Notes under the pieces: generated by a model
The model's database searches: none
Told to the model about the DNA's origin: nothing
The model's input: the letters and a program-made list of their open reading frames with translations, nothing else
In this document: in pieces, positions 1 to 8,235 of the stretch
Position numbering within the stretch: position 1 is the stretch's first letter
How the letters are laid out: every line of letters begins with the position of its first letter
From: Alphaproteobacteria bacterium
GTDB taxonomy: Bacteria > Pseudomonadota > Alphaproteobacteria > Rhizobiales > Devosiaceae
Assembly: GCA_024279575.1 (NCBI GenBank)
Contig: JAJRRJ010000089.1
Span: forward strand, 1-25,244
DNA: 25,244 bases
Direction: 5' to 3'
Position numbers and translations under genes: made by a program

Positions 1-1
1 A

Positions 2-283
2 CTGGCGAAAAAACCAATGCCGCAAGGCAAGTTCGATCAATTTATCGAACACGCAATGGTATTTCTTGCAAACCCTTGGTATCTATGGCGTTCTGGCAGT
101 TACACCCTGAAACAAACAGTCCTTAGGCTGGCCTTTTCCGAGCGTATTGCCTACTGCCGAAAAGAGGGTTATCGAACACCAAAAACCTCCTTGCCTTTCA
201 AGGTGTTAAGGGACTTATCGTTCGATGAAAGTCAAATGGTGCCCTGGAGAAGACTCGAACTTCCACTTCCATACAGAAACTAG
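2..283 (+). CDS. Serine recombinase, C-terminal end (partial)
   Basis: The frame is open from the window's left edge, so only about the last 93 residues are visible. Motifs I recognise from the C-terminal tail of large serine recombinases of alphaproteobacterial mobile elements are FLANPWYLWRSG, the LAFSERIAYCRKEGYRTPKTS stretch near its centre (RIAYCRKEGYRTPKTS) and LPFKVL. The catalytic domain would lie to the left and cannot be seen. The last 15 or so codons run antisense through the 3' half of the tRNA-Leu gene, and the stop (281-283) lies inside that gene. This is the layout expected when an element integrates into the 3' end of a tRNA. Family assignment rests on remembered motif style, so it is moderate. 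Confidence 0.6.
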   Translation: MAKKPMPQGKFDQFIEHAMVFLANPWYLWRSGSYTLKQTVLRLAFSERIAYCRKEGYRTPKTSLPFKVLRDLSFDESQMVPWRRLELPLPYRN

Positions 284-323
284 CACCTGAAGCTAGCGCG
301 TCTACCAATTCCGCCACCAGGGC
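237..323 (-). tRNA. tRNA-Leu (anticodon CAG)
   Basis: Read on the minus strand, the acceptor arms GCCCTGG (317-323) and CCAGGGC (241-247) pair perfectly. A discriminator A (240) and an encoded CCA (237-239) follow. The anticodon stem CTAGC/GCTAG encloses the 7-nt loop TTCAGGT, giving CAG, which reads leucine CUG codons. A long variable arm and a TTCGAGT T-loop fit a class II leucine tRNA. The 3' end faces the recombinase fragment, which overlaps it. Confidence 0.96.
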
Positions 324-521
324 ATATCTGAGGTTATTTGGTATCAGTCCAGTTCACTAGGTGCGTCAGTCGCGCTTGTCAATTGCCTTGTTGTCCGCCC
401 CCTCGAAAAGTGAACATAAATTGCAAAAAGCAGATATGTGCGCGCCTTTGTCCCCTCGACAATTTAACTTTGCGCAGTTATCAGGTTACCACAAATAATT
501 GCACAACTTTTGGAGCACCCG

Positions 522-1505
522 ATGAGCACCAACAATAACTCCACCACCCCGACAAAACTGGTGACCATAATTGGCGGATCGGGCTTTGTTGGCACGCAGC
601 TGGTGCAAAAGATGGCCAGGCTTGGCTTTCGTATTCGTGTTGGTGTGCGTCGCCCTGACCTTGCCGGACATCTTTTACCGTTGGGTAATGTGGGTCAGGT
701 GCTCCCCATTCAGGTGAATGTGCGCAATGCTGATTCGATTGCCCGGGCGGTAGCTGGTGCTGACATTGTGATAAATCTTGCCGGCATCTGGTATGAAACC
801 GGGCACCAGCGTTTTGATGCAGTCCACACTAAAGGGAGCGCAAATGTAGCACAGGCCGCCGCCAGCGCGGGGGTTCAAACGCTGGTTCATATGTCCGCAC
901 TTGGCGCTGATACTGAATCTGATAGTCCTGATCTGGTTTCGCGTGCCTTGGGTGAGCAAGCGGTATTTGCCGCCTTCCCAAAGGCAGTAATTTTGCGCCC
1001 TGCAACAATTTTCGGGGTCGCTGACCGGTTTTTTAACCTGTTTGGCACCTGGGCCCGTTTGTTTCCGGTTTTGGCGGTGATCGGGGCGACATCCAAACAA
1101 CAGCCGATATTTGTCGGGGACGTGGCCGAAGCCATTGCCAGGGCCGCAACTGGCAAAGTTAAGGGATCAAAAATTTATGAACTGGGTGGTGCTGATATAC
1201 AAACCATGTACCAGATTATGCAGCGTGTTTTGAGCGAAAGTCAGCGCACAAATCCTTTGATAAAAGCTCCCTCAGGCCTGGCAAAATTCAAGGCATCATT
1301 TATGCAGATTTTGCCAAACCCGTGGCTGACAGTGGATATGGTTGAAAAACTGAACAGTGATATTGTGGTGAGTGAAGACGCCATAAGGGAAAAACGCACC
1401 CTTGCAGCCTTTGGCATAAAGCCAAAAACCATGGATGCGATTTTACCAACCTATATGTGGCGGTTTTGCAAACATGGCCAGTTTGAGCGCGCCCCGGCGG
1501 AATAG
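522..1505 (+). CDS. NDUFA9-like atypical SDR / NAD(P)-binding protein
   Basis: A 327-aa Rossmann-fold protein with a GGSGFVG nucleotide-binding loop at about residues 18-24. It has NLAGIWYE near the middle of the fold and ILRPATIFG further on, as in the complex I NDUFA9-like / NAD(P)-dependent epimerase family. Members are bacterial relatives of a mitochondrial complex I accessory subunit; the bacterial role is poorly defined and no substrate can be named. ATG at 522 is chosen over the in-frame TTG at 510 because GGAG (512-515) sits 6 nt upstream. It converges on the O-acetylhomoserine sulfhydrylase gene, with no clear terminator between them. A uppP gene lies nearby, which I recall as a common alphaproteobacterial association. 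Confidence 0.85.
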   Translation: MSTNNNSTTPTKLVTIIGGSGFVGTQLVQKMARLGFRIRVGVRRPDLAGHLLPLGNVGQVLPIQVNVRNADSIARAVAGADIVINLAGIWYETGHQRFDAVHTKGSANVAQAAASAGVQTLVHMSALGADTESDSPDLVSRALGEQAVFAAFPKAVILRPATIFGVADRFFNLFGTWARLFPVLAVIGATSKQQPIFVGDVAEAIARAATGKVKGSKIYELGGADIQTMYQIMQRVLSESQRTNPLIKAPSGLAKFKASFMQILPNPWLTVDMVEKLNSDIVVSEDAIREKRTLAAFGIKPKTMDAILPTYMWRFCKHGQFERAPAE

Positions 1506-1542
1506 GCAGGGGCGCACCCGTTTTTGTGTCAGGCCGAGGTGA

Positions 1543-2813
1543 TCAGGCTTTTTCCAGCGCCTGTTCAATGTCTGCAATAATGTCGTCTACATCTTCAATT
1601 CCAACAGAAATGCGTACCAGATCTTCAGGAACCCCGGCAGCCTCAAGTTCTTGAGGGTTGAGCTGGCGATGGGTGGTTGATGCGGGGTGGCAGGCAAGCG
1701 ACTTGGCATCACCAATGTTGACAAGTCGAAGGATCATACCAAGGGCGTCGATAAAATCCGCGCCCGATTTAGCGCCCCCTTTTATGCCAAAGCTCAAGAT
1801 GCCTGAGGCTTTGCCTTTTGTAATTTTTGTGCCGTTTTATGGTGAGGACTGTCGGGCAAGGCCGCATAGTTGACCCAGTTTACTTTTGGATGTTGGGAAA
1901 GCCATTGCGCGACCTTTTCGGCATTTTCGCAATGGCGCTCAATTCTCAGGCCCAGGGTTTCAAGCCCCTGCAATATCAAAAAGGCATTAAATGGAGACAG
2001 GGCGGCACCGGTATTGCGCAAAGGCACAACGCGCGCCCGCCCGATATAGGCAGCTTCCCCAAGGGCTTCAGTATAGATCACCCCGTGATAGGAAGGGTCA
2101 GGTTCGTTCATCACCTTGAAGCGATCCTTGTTTTTCACCCAGTCAAATTTGCCGCTGTCAATTATAACACCGCCGATGGAGGTGCCATGCCCACCGATAT
2201 ATTTGGTCAGGGAATGCACAACAATATCTGCGCCAAAGTCGAACGGGCGGCACAAAAAGGGTGTGGCGACGGTGTTATCGGCAATCAGGGGCAGGCCGTG
2301 ACGATGGGCAATTTCAGCCAGTTTTTCAATATCAACTATATTGCCTGCCGGGTTGCCGATGCTTTCACAGAAAATTGCGCGGGTTTTGTCGTCAATATGG
2401 GCCTCGATTGCATCGTAATCATCAAATGAAGCCATACGCACATCAATTCCCTGACGGGGATAGGTGTGCTTGAACAGATTATAGGTGCCCCCGTATAGTT
2501 GGGAGGTGGAGATAATATTCTCACCCTGCTCGGTGATTGTCTGAATAGCATAATTGATTGCTGACATGCCTGAAGCCACAGCAAGCCCCCCGATGCCCCC
2601 CTCCATTTCCGCCAAACGTTGTTCAACAACTGCGCTGGTGGGGTTCATGATGCGGGTATAGATATTTCCGGCAACTTTCAGATCGAACAGATCAGCCCCG
2701 TGCTGGGTGTCGTCAAACGTGTATGACGTCGTTTGATAAATGGGAACCGCAGCGGCCTTTGTGGTTTCTTCTGAGGTATAGCCATGGTGCAGGGCAATGG
2801 AATTGAGTTTCAT
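1543..2813 (-). CDS. O-acetylhomoserine sulfhydrylase (frame broken as read)
   Basis: A PLP-dependent Cys/Met metabolism enzyme that makes homocysteine from O-acetylhomoserine and sulfide in methionine synthesis. The N-terminal part (ATG at 2811-2813) contains YGGTYNLF, FCESIGNPAGN, DNTVATPFLCRPF and the PLP-lysine region VHSLTKYIGGHG. That frame stops just after SPHHKTAQK. The next frame continues with SGILSFGIKGGAKSG, then the family C-terminus with LVNIGDAKSLACHPAST and HRQLNPQE. Expanding the A4 run (TTTT at 1816-1819 on the plus strand) to A5 rejoins the two parts into about 424 aa, the family's usual length. An AAAGGA ribosome site precedes the start. Most likely a one-base sequencing error; a real frameshift would remove part of the C-terminal domain. 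The gene could be called metY or metZ, so no symbol is forced. Confidence 0.9.
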
Positions 2814-2839
2814 ATGCTTTGTCCTTTGATATGCTTTGT
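2812..2839. repeat. Short direct repeat at the sulfhydrylase start
   Basis: ATATGCTTTGT occurs at 2812-2822 and again at 2829-2839, a 17-bp period. On the coding strand of the sulfhydrylase gene the copies flank the AAAGGA ribosome-binding site, and the nearer one includes the start codon. It looks like a small local duplication of the translation start region. Confidence 0.6.
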
Positions 2840-2958
2840 GGCGGGAAAATAGCTTAAATGGTGCCCTTGCGCTATCCTTATGCCCGAAAAAGAAAACTCC
2901 AATGGCTATGTTTCAAAGATTTTTGACCTGGCGCAGAGGTGGATTTTGAAAAAACCTG

Positions 2959-3762
2959 TTACATTACCCACAGAGCAATTAACCCCGCGCCGCCCACCAG
3001 AATACGCCACCAGGCAAAAAGGCCAAATCCGTGCCGGGAAACAAAATTTAGCAGATGCCGCACAACCAGAGTGCCAACCACAAACGCCGCAGCAAATCCG
3101 ATGGCGATATCAACCCCGACACCGCCACTTAATATAATGTCCCGGCTTTTATAAAAATCATATACGAAAGCACCAAGCATGATGGGCAGGGCAATAAAAA
3201 ATGTAAACTCGGCTGCCGAACGCTTGTCGGTGCCAAACAGCAGTGAGCCAACCACCGTTGCCCCGGAGCGCGAAACCCCTGGAATGAGCGCCAACATCTG
3301 AAATAGCCCGATAATCAGGCTAAGATGCCATGGGTAGGTGTAAATGTCGGTGTATTTTACCTTGAGAGGCAAACGGTCAACGATAAGAAGAATTATGCCA
3401 CCCAGCACAAGCATTATACAGATTGTCAGCGCACTTTCATAAAGTACGCTTTGAATGAAATCATGGGCCAAAACACCGGCAAAGGCTGCAGGAATAGATG
3501 CAAGAGCGACATTGAGCGCAAACAACCAGGCGTGCTTTTCACCTTGCAGCGCGGCCTTGATCAAAGAAAAAATCTTAGAAAAATAAATGGTCAGAATGGC
3601 AAAGATTGCGCCCAACTGAATGAGAACAATAAATGTTGCCGGTTGACTAAGACCAAAGAAATGTCCTGCCAGCAGCAGGTGTGCTGTGGATGAAACGGGT
3701 AGAAATTCGGTCAATCCTTCAATTATCCCCAAGACAAGCGGCACAAAAATACCTTGATCCAT
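2959..3762 (-). CDS. uppP: Undecaprenyl-diphosphatase UppP (BacA)
   Basis: An integral membrane phosphatase that recycles undecaprenyl diphosphate to the monophosphate lipid carrier for peptidoglycan and other envelope polymers. Both family signatures are present: EGLTEFLPVSSTAHL near the N-terminus and PGVSRSGAT in the second half, with several hydrophobic segments. The start is uncertain. ATG at 3760-3762 (MDQGIFVPL) gives 267 aa, the usual length. In-frame ATGs at 3768, 3777, 3813 and 3816 would add up to 18 residues, and none has an outstanding ribosome site. It is divergent from the GST gene, so 3763-3873 must hold both promoters. Confidence 0.95.
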   Translation of the reverse strand: MDQGIFVPLVLGIIEGLTEFLPVSSTAHLLLAGHFFGLSQPATFIVLIQLGAIFAILTIYFSKIFSLIKAALQGEKHAWLFALNVALASIPAAFAGVLAHDFIQSVLYESALTICIMLVLGGIILLIVDRLPLKVKYTDIYTYPWHLSLIIGLFQMLALIPGVSRSGATVVGSLLFGTDKRSAAEFTFFIALPIMLGAFVYDFYKSRDIILSGGVGVDIAIGFAAAFVVGTLVVRHLLNFVSRHGFGLFAWWRILVGGAGLIALWVM

Positions 3763-3873
3763 AATCATAATATCCATTAGTTCATTGTAGGGGTCTTCTA
3801 AACCGATTTGCATCATCTCGCCAACACTGAAAACCTGCCCGAAAACCTGCCGAAAACACACGGAGTTTGGACC

Positions 3874-4551
3874 ATGATTAAATTTCTCCACCATTGCCTT
3901 GATCCAAATTCAAGGCTGATCCGCTTGATGTGCGTGGAATATGGCACCTCTCTTGAAATGGAACAGGTTTCCCCATGGAAAAGGGAGCCGGATTTCATGT
4001 CCATCTCTCCGGCGGCAACACTGCCTGTTCTGATGGAGGATGGTGCGGCTCCCATCGTTGGCCCGCTGGCTTCTCTAAATTTTATTGAACGGCGTTTTTC
4101 CCCCTCATCGGTGGCGGGTCTGATCCCTGCTGATCCGGCAATGGCCGCCGAAACATGGCGCTTGCTTGAATGGGTACTCTTTAAGCTTGGTGATGAGGTG
4201 ACGCGCTATCTGCTTGAGGAAAAAATCGGTAAACGAGAGCGTAAAAATGGCGCCCCTGATACCGGTGTCCTCAGGGCGGCCAAAGCTAATCTGAATGAAC
4301 ACCTGTTGTATTTTGATTGGATTTTAGGGTCGCGGACATGGACAGCTGGAAGTGAAATGAGCCTGTCCGATTTTGCACTGGCAGCTCATTTGTCAACATT
4401 GGATTATCTGGGGGATATGGATTGGGCAAATGCCGGTGCCACGCGTGACTTTTATGCGCGCATGAAATCGCGCCCCGCTTTTCGTCCCCTTCTGGCTGAT
4501 CGTCTGTCCATCATGGCGCCGTCAGAAAATTATTCAAACCTGGATTTTTAG
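3874..4551 (+). CDS. Glutathione S-transferase family protein
   Basis: A 225-aa cytosolic GST-like protein. The N-terminal thioredoxin-like half has MIKFLHHCLDPNSRLIR and the cis-proline region SPAATLPVLMEDG. The helical C-terminal half has WILGSRTWTAGSEMSLSDFALAAHLSTLDYLGD, of which TAGSEMSLSDFALAAH is typical of GST C-terminal domains. ATG at 3874 is preferred over upstream in-frame ATGs because GGAG (3861-3864) lies about 8 nt upstream. It is followed after 6 bp by queG and is probably co-transcribed with it. I recall this uppP/GST/queG order as common in Hyphomicrobiales. The substrate is unknown. Confidence 0.88.
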   Translation: MIKFLHHCLDPNSRLIRLMCVEYGTSLEMEQVSPWKREPDFMSISPAATLPVLMEDGAAPIVGPLASLNFIERRFSPSSVAGLIPADPAMAAETWRLLEWVLFKLGDEVTRYLLEEKIGKRERKNGAPDTGVLRAAKANLNEHLLYFDWILGSRTWTAGSEMSLSDFALAAHLSTLDYLGDMDWANAGATRDFYARMKSRPAFRPLLADRLSIMAPSENYSNLDF

Positions 4552-4557
4552 CTTCCA

Positions 4558-5685
4558 ATGCCTTCTCCTCCCTTGCGCCCACAAAAACTTGTGGCGCTGA
4601 TAAAGCAGCGCGCGCAGGATTTGGGCTTTGATGCGTTTGGAATTGTTGCCTCACATACCCACCCAACTCTGCCCGATAAGCTTGATCATGCCCTGAACCA
4701 TCACTGGCACGCAGGCATGCACTGGATGGAGGAAACGAAAAACCGCCGGGCAGACCCCAATATCCTTTGGCCCGAAGCCAGATCAATCATCATATTGGGG
4801 ATGAGTTATGCGCCAGGGAGTGACCCGTTGCAGGACTTGAAGCAAAAATACCGTGGCAATATTTCTGTTTATGCGCGCAATAAAGATTATCATGACCTGA
4901 TCAAAGGGCGTTTGAAAGAAGTGGCAGGATTGCTGGCCCGTAAAGGGCAGGCAGAGGTAAAAGTGTTTGTGGACACGGCGCCTGTGATGGAAAAGCCCCT
5001 GGGGCAACAGGCCGGGCTTGGCTGGCAGGGGAAAAACACCATTCTCACTTCTCGCACCCATGGGGCATGGTTGTTTCTGGGTGAGATTTTCACCGATATG
5101 GTTTTGCCCACACATGAACCTCACCTTCAAAATTGCGGCTCCTGTACCGCCTGTCTGGATATCTGCCCCACGAATGCATTTCCAAAGCCTTTTGTGCTTG
5201 ATGCGCGAAAATGTCTTGCCTACTACAATAACGAGCATCATGGCCCCATCCCGCTGGAGTTTCGTAAACCCATGGGTAACCGTATCTTTGGGTGCGACGA
5301 TTGTCTGGCCGTTTGTCCCTGGAACAAGTTTGCGGCTCAAACCCGGGAAGCCAAATTGGGAGCCAGAGCGGACTTAAGCTTACCAAAACTGGAAGCATTA
5401 CTGAGTTTTAGCGAAGTTGATTTTCGAAGAACCTTTGCCGGCTCACCCGTCAAGCGTCTTGGCCATGCACGGTTTCTTCGAAATGTGTTGATTGCAGCGG
5501 GCAACAGTGCTGACCCAAATCTGGCGGTGGGGGTTGAAGCTAAACTTATACAGGACGACCCGATGGTGCGCGGCGCGGCGGTTTGGGCGGCGCGACAATT
5601 GATAGCACCCGAACAGTTTGTGCAATGGCGCAAATCATATACACTTAACGAATCTGATCCTGGTGTTCTGGTGGAGTGGGAATAA
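4558..5685 (+). CDS. queG: Epoxyqueuosine reductase QueG
   Basis: A 375-aa cobalamin- and Fe-S-dependent enzyme that reduces epoxyqueuosine to queuosine at the wobble base of tRNAs with GUN anticodons. The VDTAPVMEK segment carries the conserved Asp (about residue 139). Two 4Fe-4S cysteine sets are visible: CGSCTACLDICP (Cys193, 196, 199, 203) and CDDCLAVCP (Cys246, 249, 253), with Cys219 between them. The C-terminal part is HEAT-like. Length matches the family. It starts 6 bp after the GST stop, and the SDR gene begins about 60 bp downstream, so this looks like one operon. Confidence 0.95.
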   Translation: MPSPPLRPQKLVALIKQRAQDLGFDAFGIVASHTHPTLPDKLDHALNHHWHAGMHWMEETKNRRADPNILWPEARSIIILGMSYAPGSDPLQDLKQKYRGNISVYARNKDYHDLIKGRLKEVAGLLARKGQAEVKVFVDTAPVMEKPLGQQAGLGWQGKNTILTSRTHGAWLFLGEIFTDMVLPTHEPHLQNCGSCTACLDICPTNAFPKPFVLDARKCLAYYNNEHHGPIPLEFRKPMGNRIFGCDDCLAVCPWNKFAAQTREAKLGARADLSLPKLEALLSFSEVDFRRTFAGSPVKRLGHARFLRNVLIAAGNSADPNLAVGVEAKLIQDDPMVRGAAVWAARQLIAPEQFVQWRKSYTLNESDPGVLVEWE

Positions 5686-5743
5686 TCAATGGTTGGATTT
5701 CGAGTATAGTTCGAATGTAATTTGTGAGTATATGGGGCTTGGT

Positions 5744-6615
5744 ATGGGCGTGTTTTTCTTTGGTATGGGTTTTTCAAGCCTTGCAGCTGCCAACTCAATT
5801 CATGATATAATTGATGCGGAATTGCCCGTTTATGGCACCACCCGTTCGCGCCCCAAGGCGGAAGAGCTACTGCGTTCAGGAATTCGAACCCATGCCTTTG
5901 ACGGGCGCGCGCCCGGTCTGATGCTTGCCGGGGATTTGCTGAAATCCAATGTGGTGGTGATCTCTATTGCCCCCAGCAATGGCATTGACCCCGTGCTTAC
6001 CCACCATCGTCAGGAGTTGGACAAAATTGAGGATTTGCAGTGGCTTTGCTATTTTTCCTCGATTGCCGTTTACGCCACCTCCAAAGGTGCATGGATTGAT
6101 GAGAGCGCTGATTTGAATGAAGAAACCGAGCGGGCTAAAAACCGGTTAAAAATAGAACAGCAGTGGCGCGATTACGCCAGTGAGCGCAATGTGCCTTTGA
6201 CTGTTTTTAGAATTGCGGGGATTTATGGTCCGGGGCGTTCAGCGCTCAACAAACTGGCCGATGGAACGGCGCATCGGATTGTAAAAAAAGGGCAGGTTTT
6301 CAACCGCGTGCATGTGCACGACATTGGCCGGATTACCGCCCTGGCCATGAATAACAAACTGGAGGGAACATTTAACCTCACCGATGATGAGCCGGCCCCC
6401 CCCAACACCTGGTGACATTTGCCGCTAAACTCATGGATGTTAAACCACCGCCCAATGTGCCATTTTCAAAGGCCGATATGAGCGATATTGCCCGTCAGTT
6501 TTATGCGGATAACAAGCGGGTTTCCAATGCCAAAATTAAAAAATCGCTGGGAATAGAATTGTTGTATCCCACCTATCGCGAAGGCCTGAGGAAAATTTAT
6601 GAGTTGGATAATTGA
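5744..6615 (+). CDS. YeeZ-like SDR / NAD(P)-binding protein (frame broken as read)
   Basis: A Rossmann protein beginning MGVFFFGMGFSSLAAA, with a GxGxxx nucleotide-binding start, YFSSIAVYATSKGAWIDE and VFRIAGIYGPGRSAL, as in YeeZ-like NAD-dependent epimerases. Its function is not established. The frame stops at TGA 6413-6415, right after a run of eight C (6396-6403). Adding one C gives EPAPPQHLVTFAAKLM and continues in the next frame to the natural end LGIELLYPTYREGLRKI at 6615, about 290 aa in all. The break is therefore a one-base homopolymer indel, probably a sequencing error. Start 5744 is chosen over the in-frame ATG at 5732 by protein fit. The stop overlaps the GNAT start. Confidence 0.82.
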
Positions 6616-7273
6616 GTGCACCAGGCGGCGCTCAGCCCCCAACTCCGGTGATCCTTGAGGGAAGGTTTTGCCGGCTTGAACCGCTTTTACCATCCCATGC
6701 CGCTGACCTGTTTGTGGCGGTGAGTGGTGAACGCGCAGATAAAAATCATCAATATCTGTTTGAAACACCCCCCGCGCATGAAGATCAACTCACCAGCTGG
6801 ATTGTCGAGGCAGGTGCTAACCCGGACTTTATTTTTTTTGCTGTGATCAACACAGCCACCGGTAAGTGTGGTGGCCGTCAGGCCCTGATGCGCATCAGGC
6901 CCGAACATGCGTCCATTGAACTTGGATCTATTTTGTGGGGGCAGGGTGTAGCCAGAACCGCCCTTGCCACAGAGGCATTTTTTTGATGGCGAAGTATATA
7001 TTTGATGACCTTGGATATCGGCGTTTTGAATGGAAGTGCAACAATTTGAACGCGCCCTCAAAGCGTGCAGCCATTCGTTTCGGCTTCAGTTTTGAAGGAA
7101 TATTTCGTCAGGATATGATTGTTAAAGGCGTTAATCGAGATACGGCCTGGTATTCCATTATTGACACAGAATGGCCGCCCCTTCGCGCCCGGTTTGAACA
7201 ATGGTTGGCCCCCGATAATTTCGATGCGGCTGGTAAAGCAAAAACCTCGCTTTCTACCCCGCGTCAGAAATAA
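6612..7273 (+). CDS. GNAT family N-acetyltransferase (frame broken as read)
   Basis: An acetyl-CoA-dependent acetyltransferase of the RimJ/RimL-like type. The first part has LEGRFCRLEPLLPSHAADL and ASIELGSILWGQGVARTALATEAF. The second part, in another frame, has FDDLGYRRFEWKCNNLNAPSKRAAIR and LGFSFEG-like FGFSFEGIFRQDMIVKG, the CoA-binding and C-terminal region. The break is at a run of seven T (6978-6984); eight T give ATEAFFLMAKYIFDDLGY and about 220 aa. A likely TTG start at 6612 overlaps the stop of the preceding SDR gene (translational coupling); the next in-frame candidate is GTG at 6648. It converges on the hydrolase gene with a 20-bp overlap of coding ends. The substrate is unknown. 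Confidence 0.82.
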
Positions 7274-8054
7274 TCCGACTAAGGGTTGATTTGAGTAACA
7301 ACAAATCCTGCGGGCGGCTCAGGGAATGATCTCCGTCCGGGATCAGGGTAAAAAATACCGGATCGAGCAGAATATGGCTGACCAGCTTTAGCGCATGAGA
7401 TGTGGGCACGGCAGTGTCCTTTCCTCCATGCATGATATGCACAGGGCATCCGGTTTGTATCGGCGTGCCAAACAGAGAATGGGTCGCCCCGTCATCCAGA
7501 AGTTTTTTGGTAAGAATATAGGGTTCATCATAGTCCGAAGGGCGTTCGACAAATCCGTTTTCCTCAAGGGATTTAAGTTCGGCATCACTAAAATCTGACA
7601 CCATAAGATCATGGGTCATATCAACAGCTGGAGCGATTAAAACAAGCGATTTAATGCGATTTTGTCGTTTTAGCTTTTGATTGAGCAAAAGCGCCAGCCA
7701 CGCGCCCATTGAAGAACCAATGATAATTTGTTCGCCACTGGTTTGCTCAAAAACAGCGAGCGCCTCCTCAAGCCAGTCACTGATTGTCCCCTCAATAAAA
7801 TCTCCACTGGAAGCGCCATGGCCTGAGTAATCAAAACGTGTGACACCGACCCCCAGTTCATCTCCGATGGCAACCAGCGCCTTGGCCTTTGTCCCCTCCA
7901 TGGTGGACTTGAACCCGCCCAGCCAGAATAGTCCGGGAATGTCTCCGGCGGATTCTTCAATCGCAATGTTGCGCAAATTTGTGGCAGTCCCGATATTAAG
8001 ATATTTCATTTTTTCACTAAAGCCGGTTGGTTGATCTGCCAAATCTACTCCCAT
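7254..8054 (-). CDS. Alpha/beta hydrolase
   Basis: A serine hydrolase of up to 266 aa. The nucleophile elbow GSSMGAW places Ser115, and the likely acid and histidine are Asp213 (HGGKDTAVP) and His243 (PDGDHSLSRPQD). FDYSGHGASSGDF before the elbow is typical of ABHD10-like and related small esterases or thioesterases. The substrate cannot be named. The start is ambiguous: 8054 gives the longest form, while ATG at 8009 (MKYLNIGTA) matches where family similarity should begin. Neither has a strong ribosome site. It is divergent from infC, with 178 bp between. Confidence 0.85.
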   Translation of the reverse strand: MGVDLADQPTGFSEKMKYLNIGTATNLRNIAIEESAGDIPGLFWLGGFKSTMEGTKAKALVAIGDELGVGVTRFDYSGHGASSGDFIEGTISDWLEEALAVFEQTSGEQIIIGSSMGAWLALLLNQKLKRQNRIKSLVLIAPAVDMTHDLMVSDFSDAELKSLEENGFVERPSDYDEPYILTKKLLDDGATHSLFGTPIQTGCPVHIMHGGKDTAVPTSHALKLVSHILLDPVFFTLIPDGDHSLSRPQDLLLLKSTLSRIISDAG

Positions 8055-8153
8055 ATTTGTATCTGTTTGGCAAAGATGGGAGGAAGTTTTATGGAATTTT
8101 GTTAAATTCCGCGAAATTCAATACCATTTCCTGAAAATGCCATTGCATTGCCT

Positions 8154-8171
8154 GTTGACTTTGGGGTCAAC
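8154..8171. promoter_or_regulatory. Palindrome in the infC upstream region (possible operator or -35 region)
   Basis: GTTGAC (8154-8159) and GTCAAC (8166-8171) form a 6-bp inverted repeat around TTTGGG. The left arm contains TTGACT, which could be a -35 element, but no good -10 follows at the right spacing. It lies in the 178-bp interval between the divergent hydrolase and infC genes. It could be a hairpin in the infC leader or an operator; the sequence does not decide. Confidence 0.35.
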
Positions 8172-8218
8172 AAACACGAATTTAGCATTGCAATTTACCA
8201 ACGTTTGAAAATAACAAA

Positions 8219-8235
8219 AAGGATCAAACAACATT
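8219..8235 (+). promoter_or_regulatory. Ribosome-binding site and AUU start of infC
   Basis: AAGGA at 8219-8223 is followed after 9 nt by ATT (8233-8235). The ATGs at 8245 and 8254 are 21 and 30 nt away. The spacing decides for the rare AUU start. Confidence 0.75.

Noticed and set aside
1506..1530. Terminator after the NDUFA9-like gene
   Set aside because: GGG and CCC flank a tiny loop before TTTTT, but the stem is only 3 bp.
2814..2958. SAM-II-type riboswitch upstream of the sulfhydrylase gene
   Set aside because: The coding strand has a vaguely similar stretch (GCAAGGGCACC then ATTTAAGCTA), but no upstream partner for the first stem is visible, so a pseudoknot cannot be drawn.
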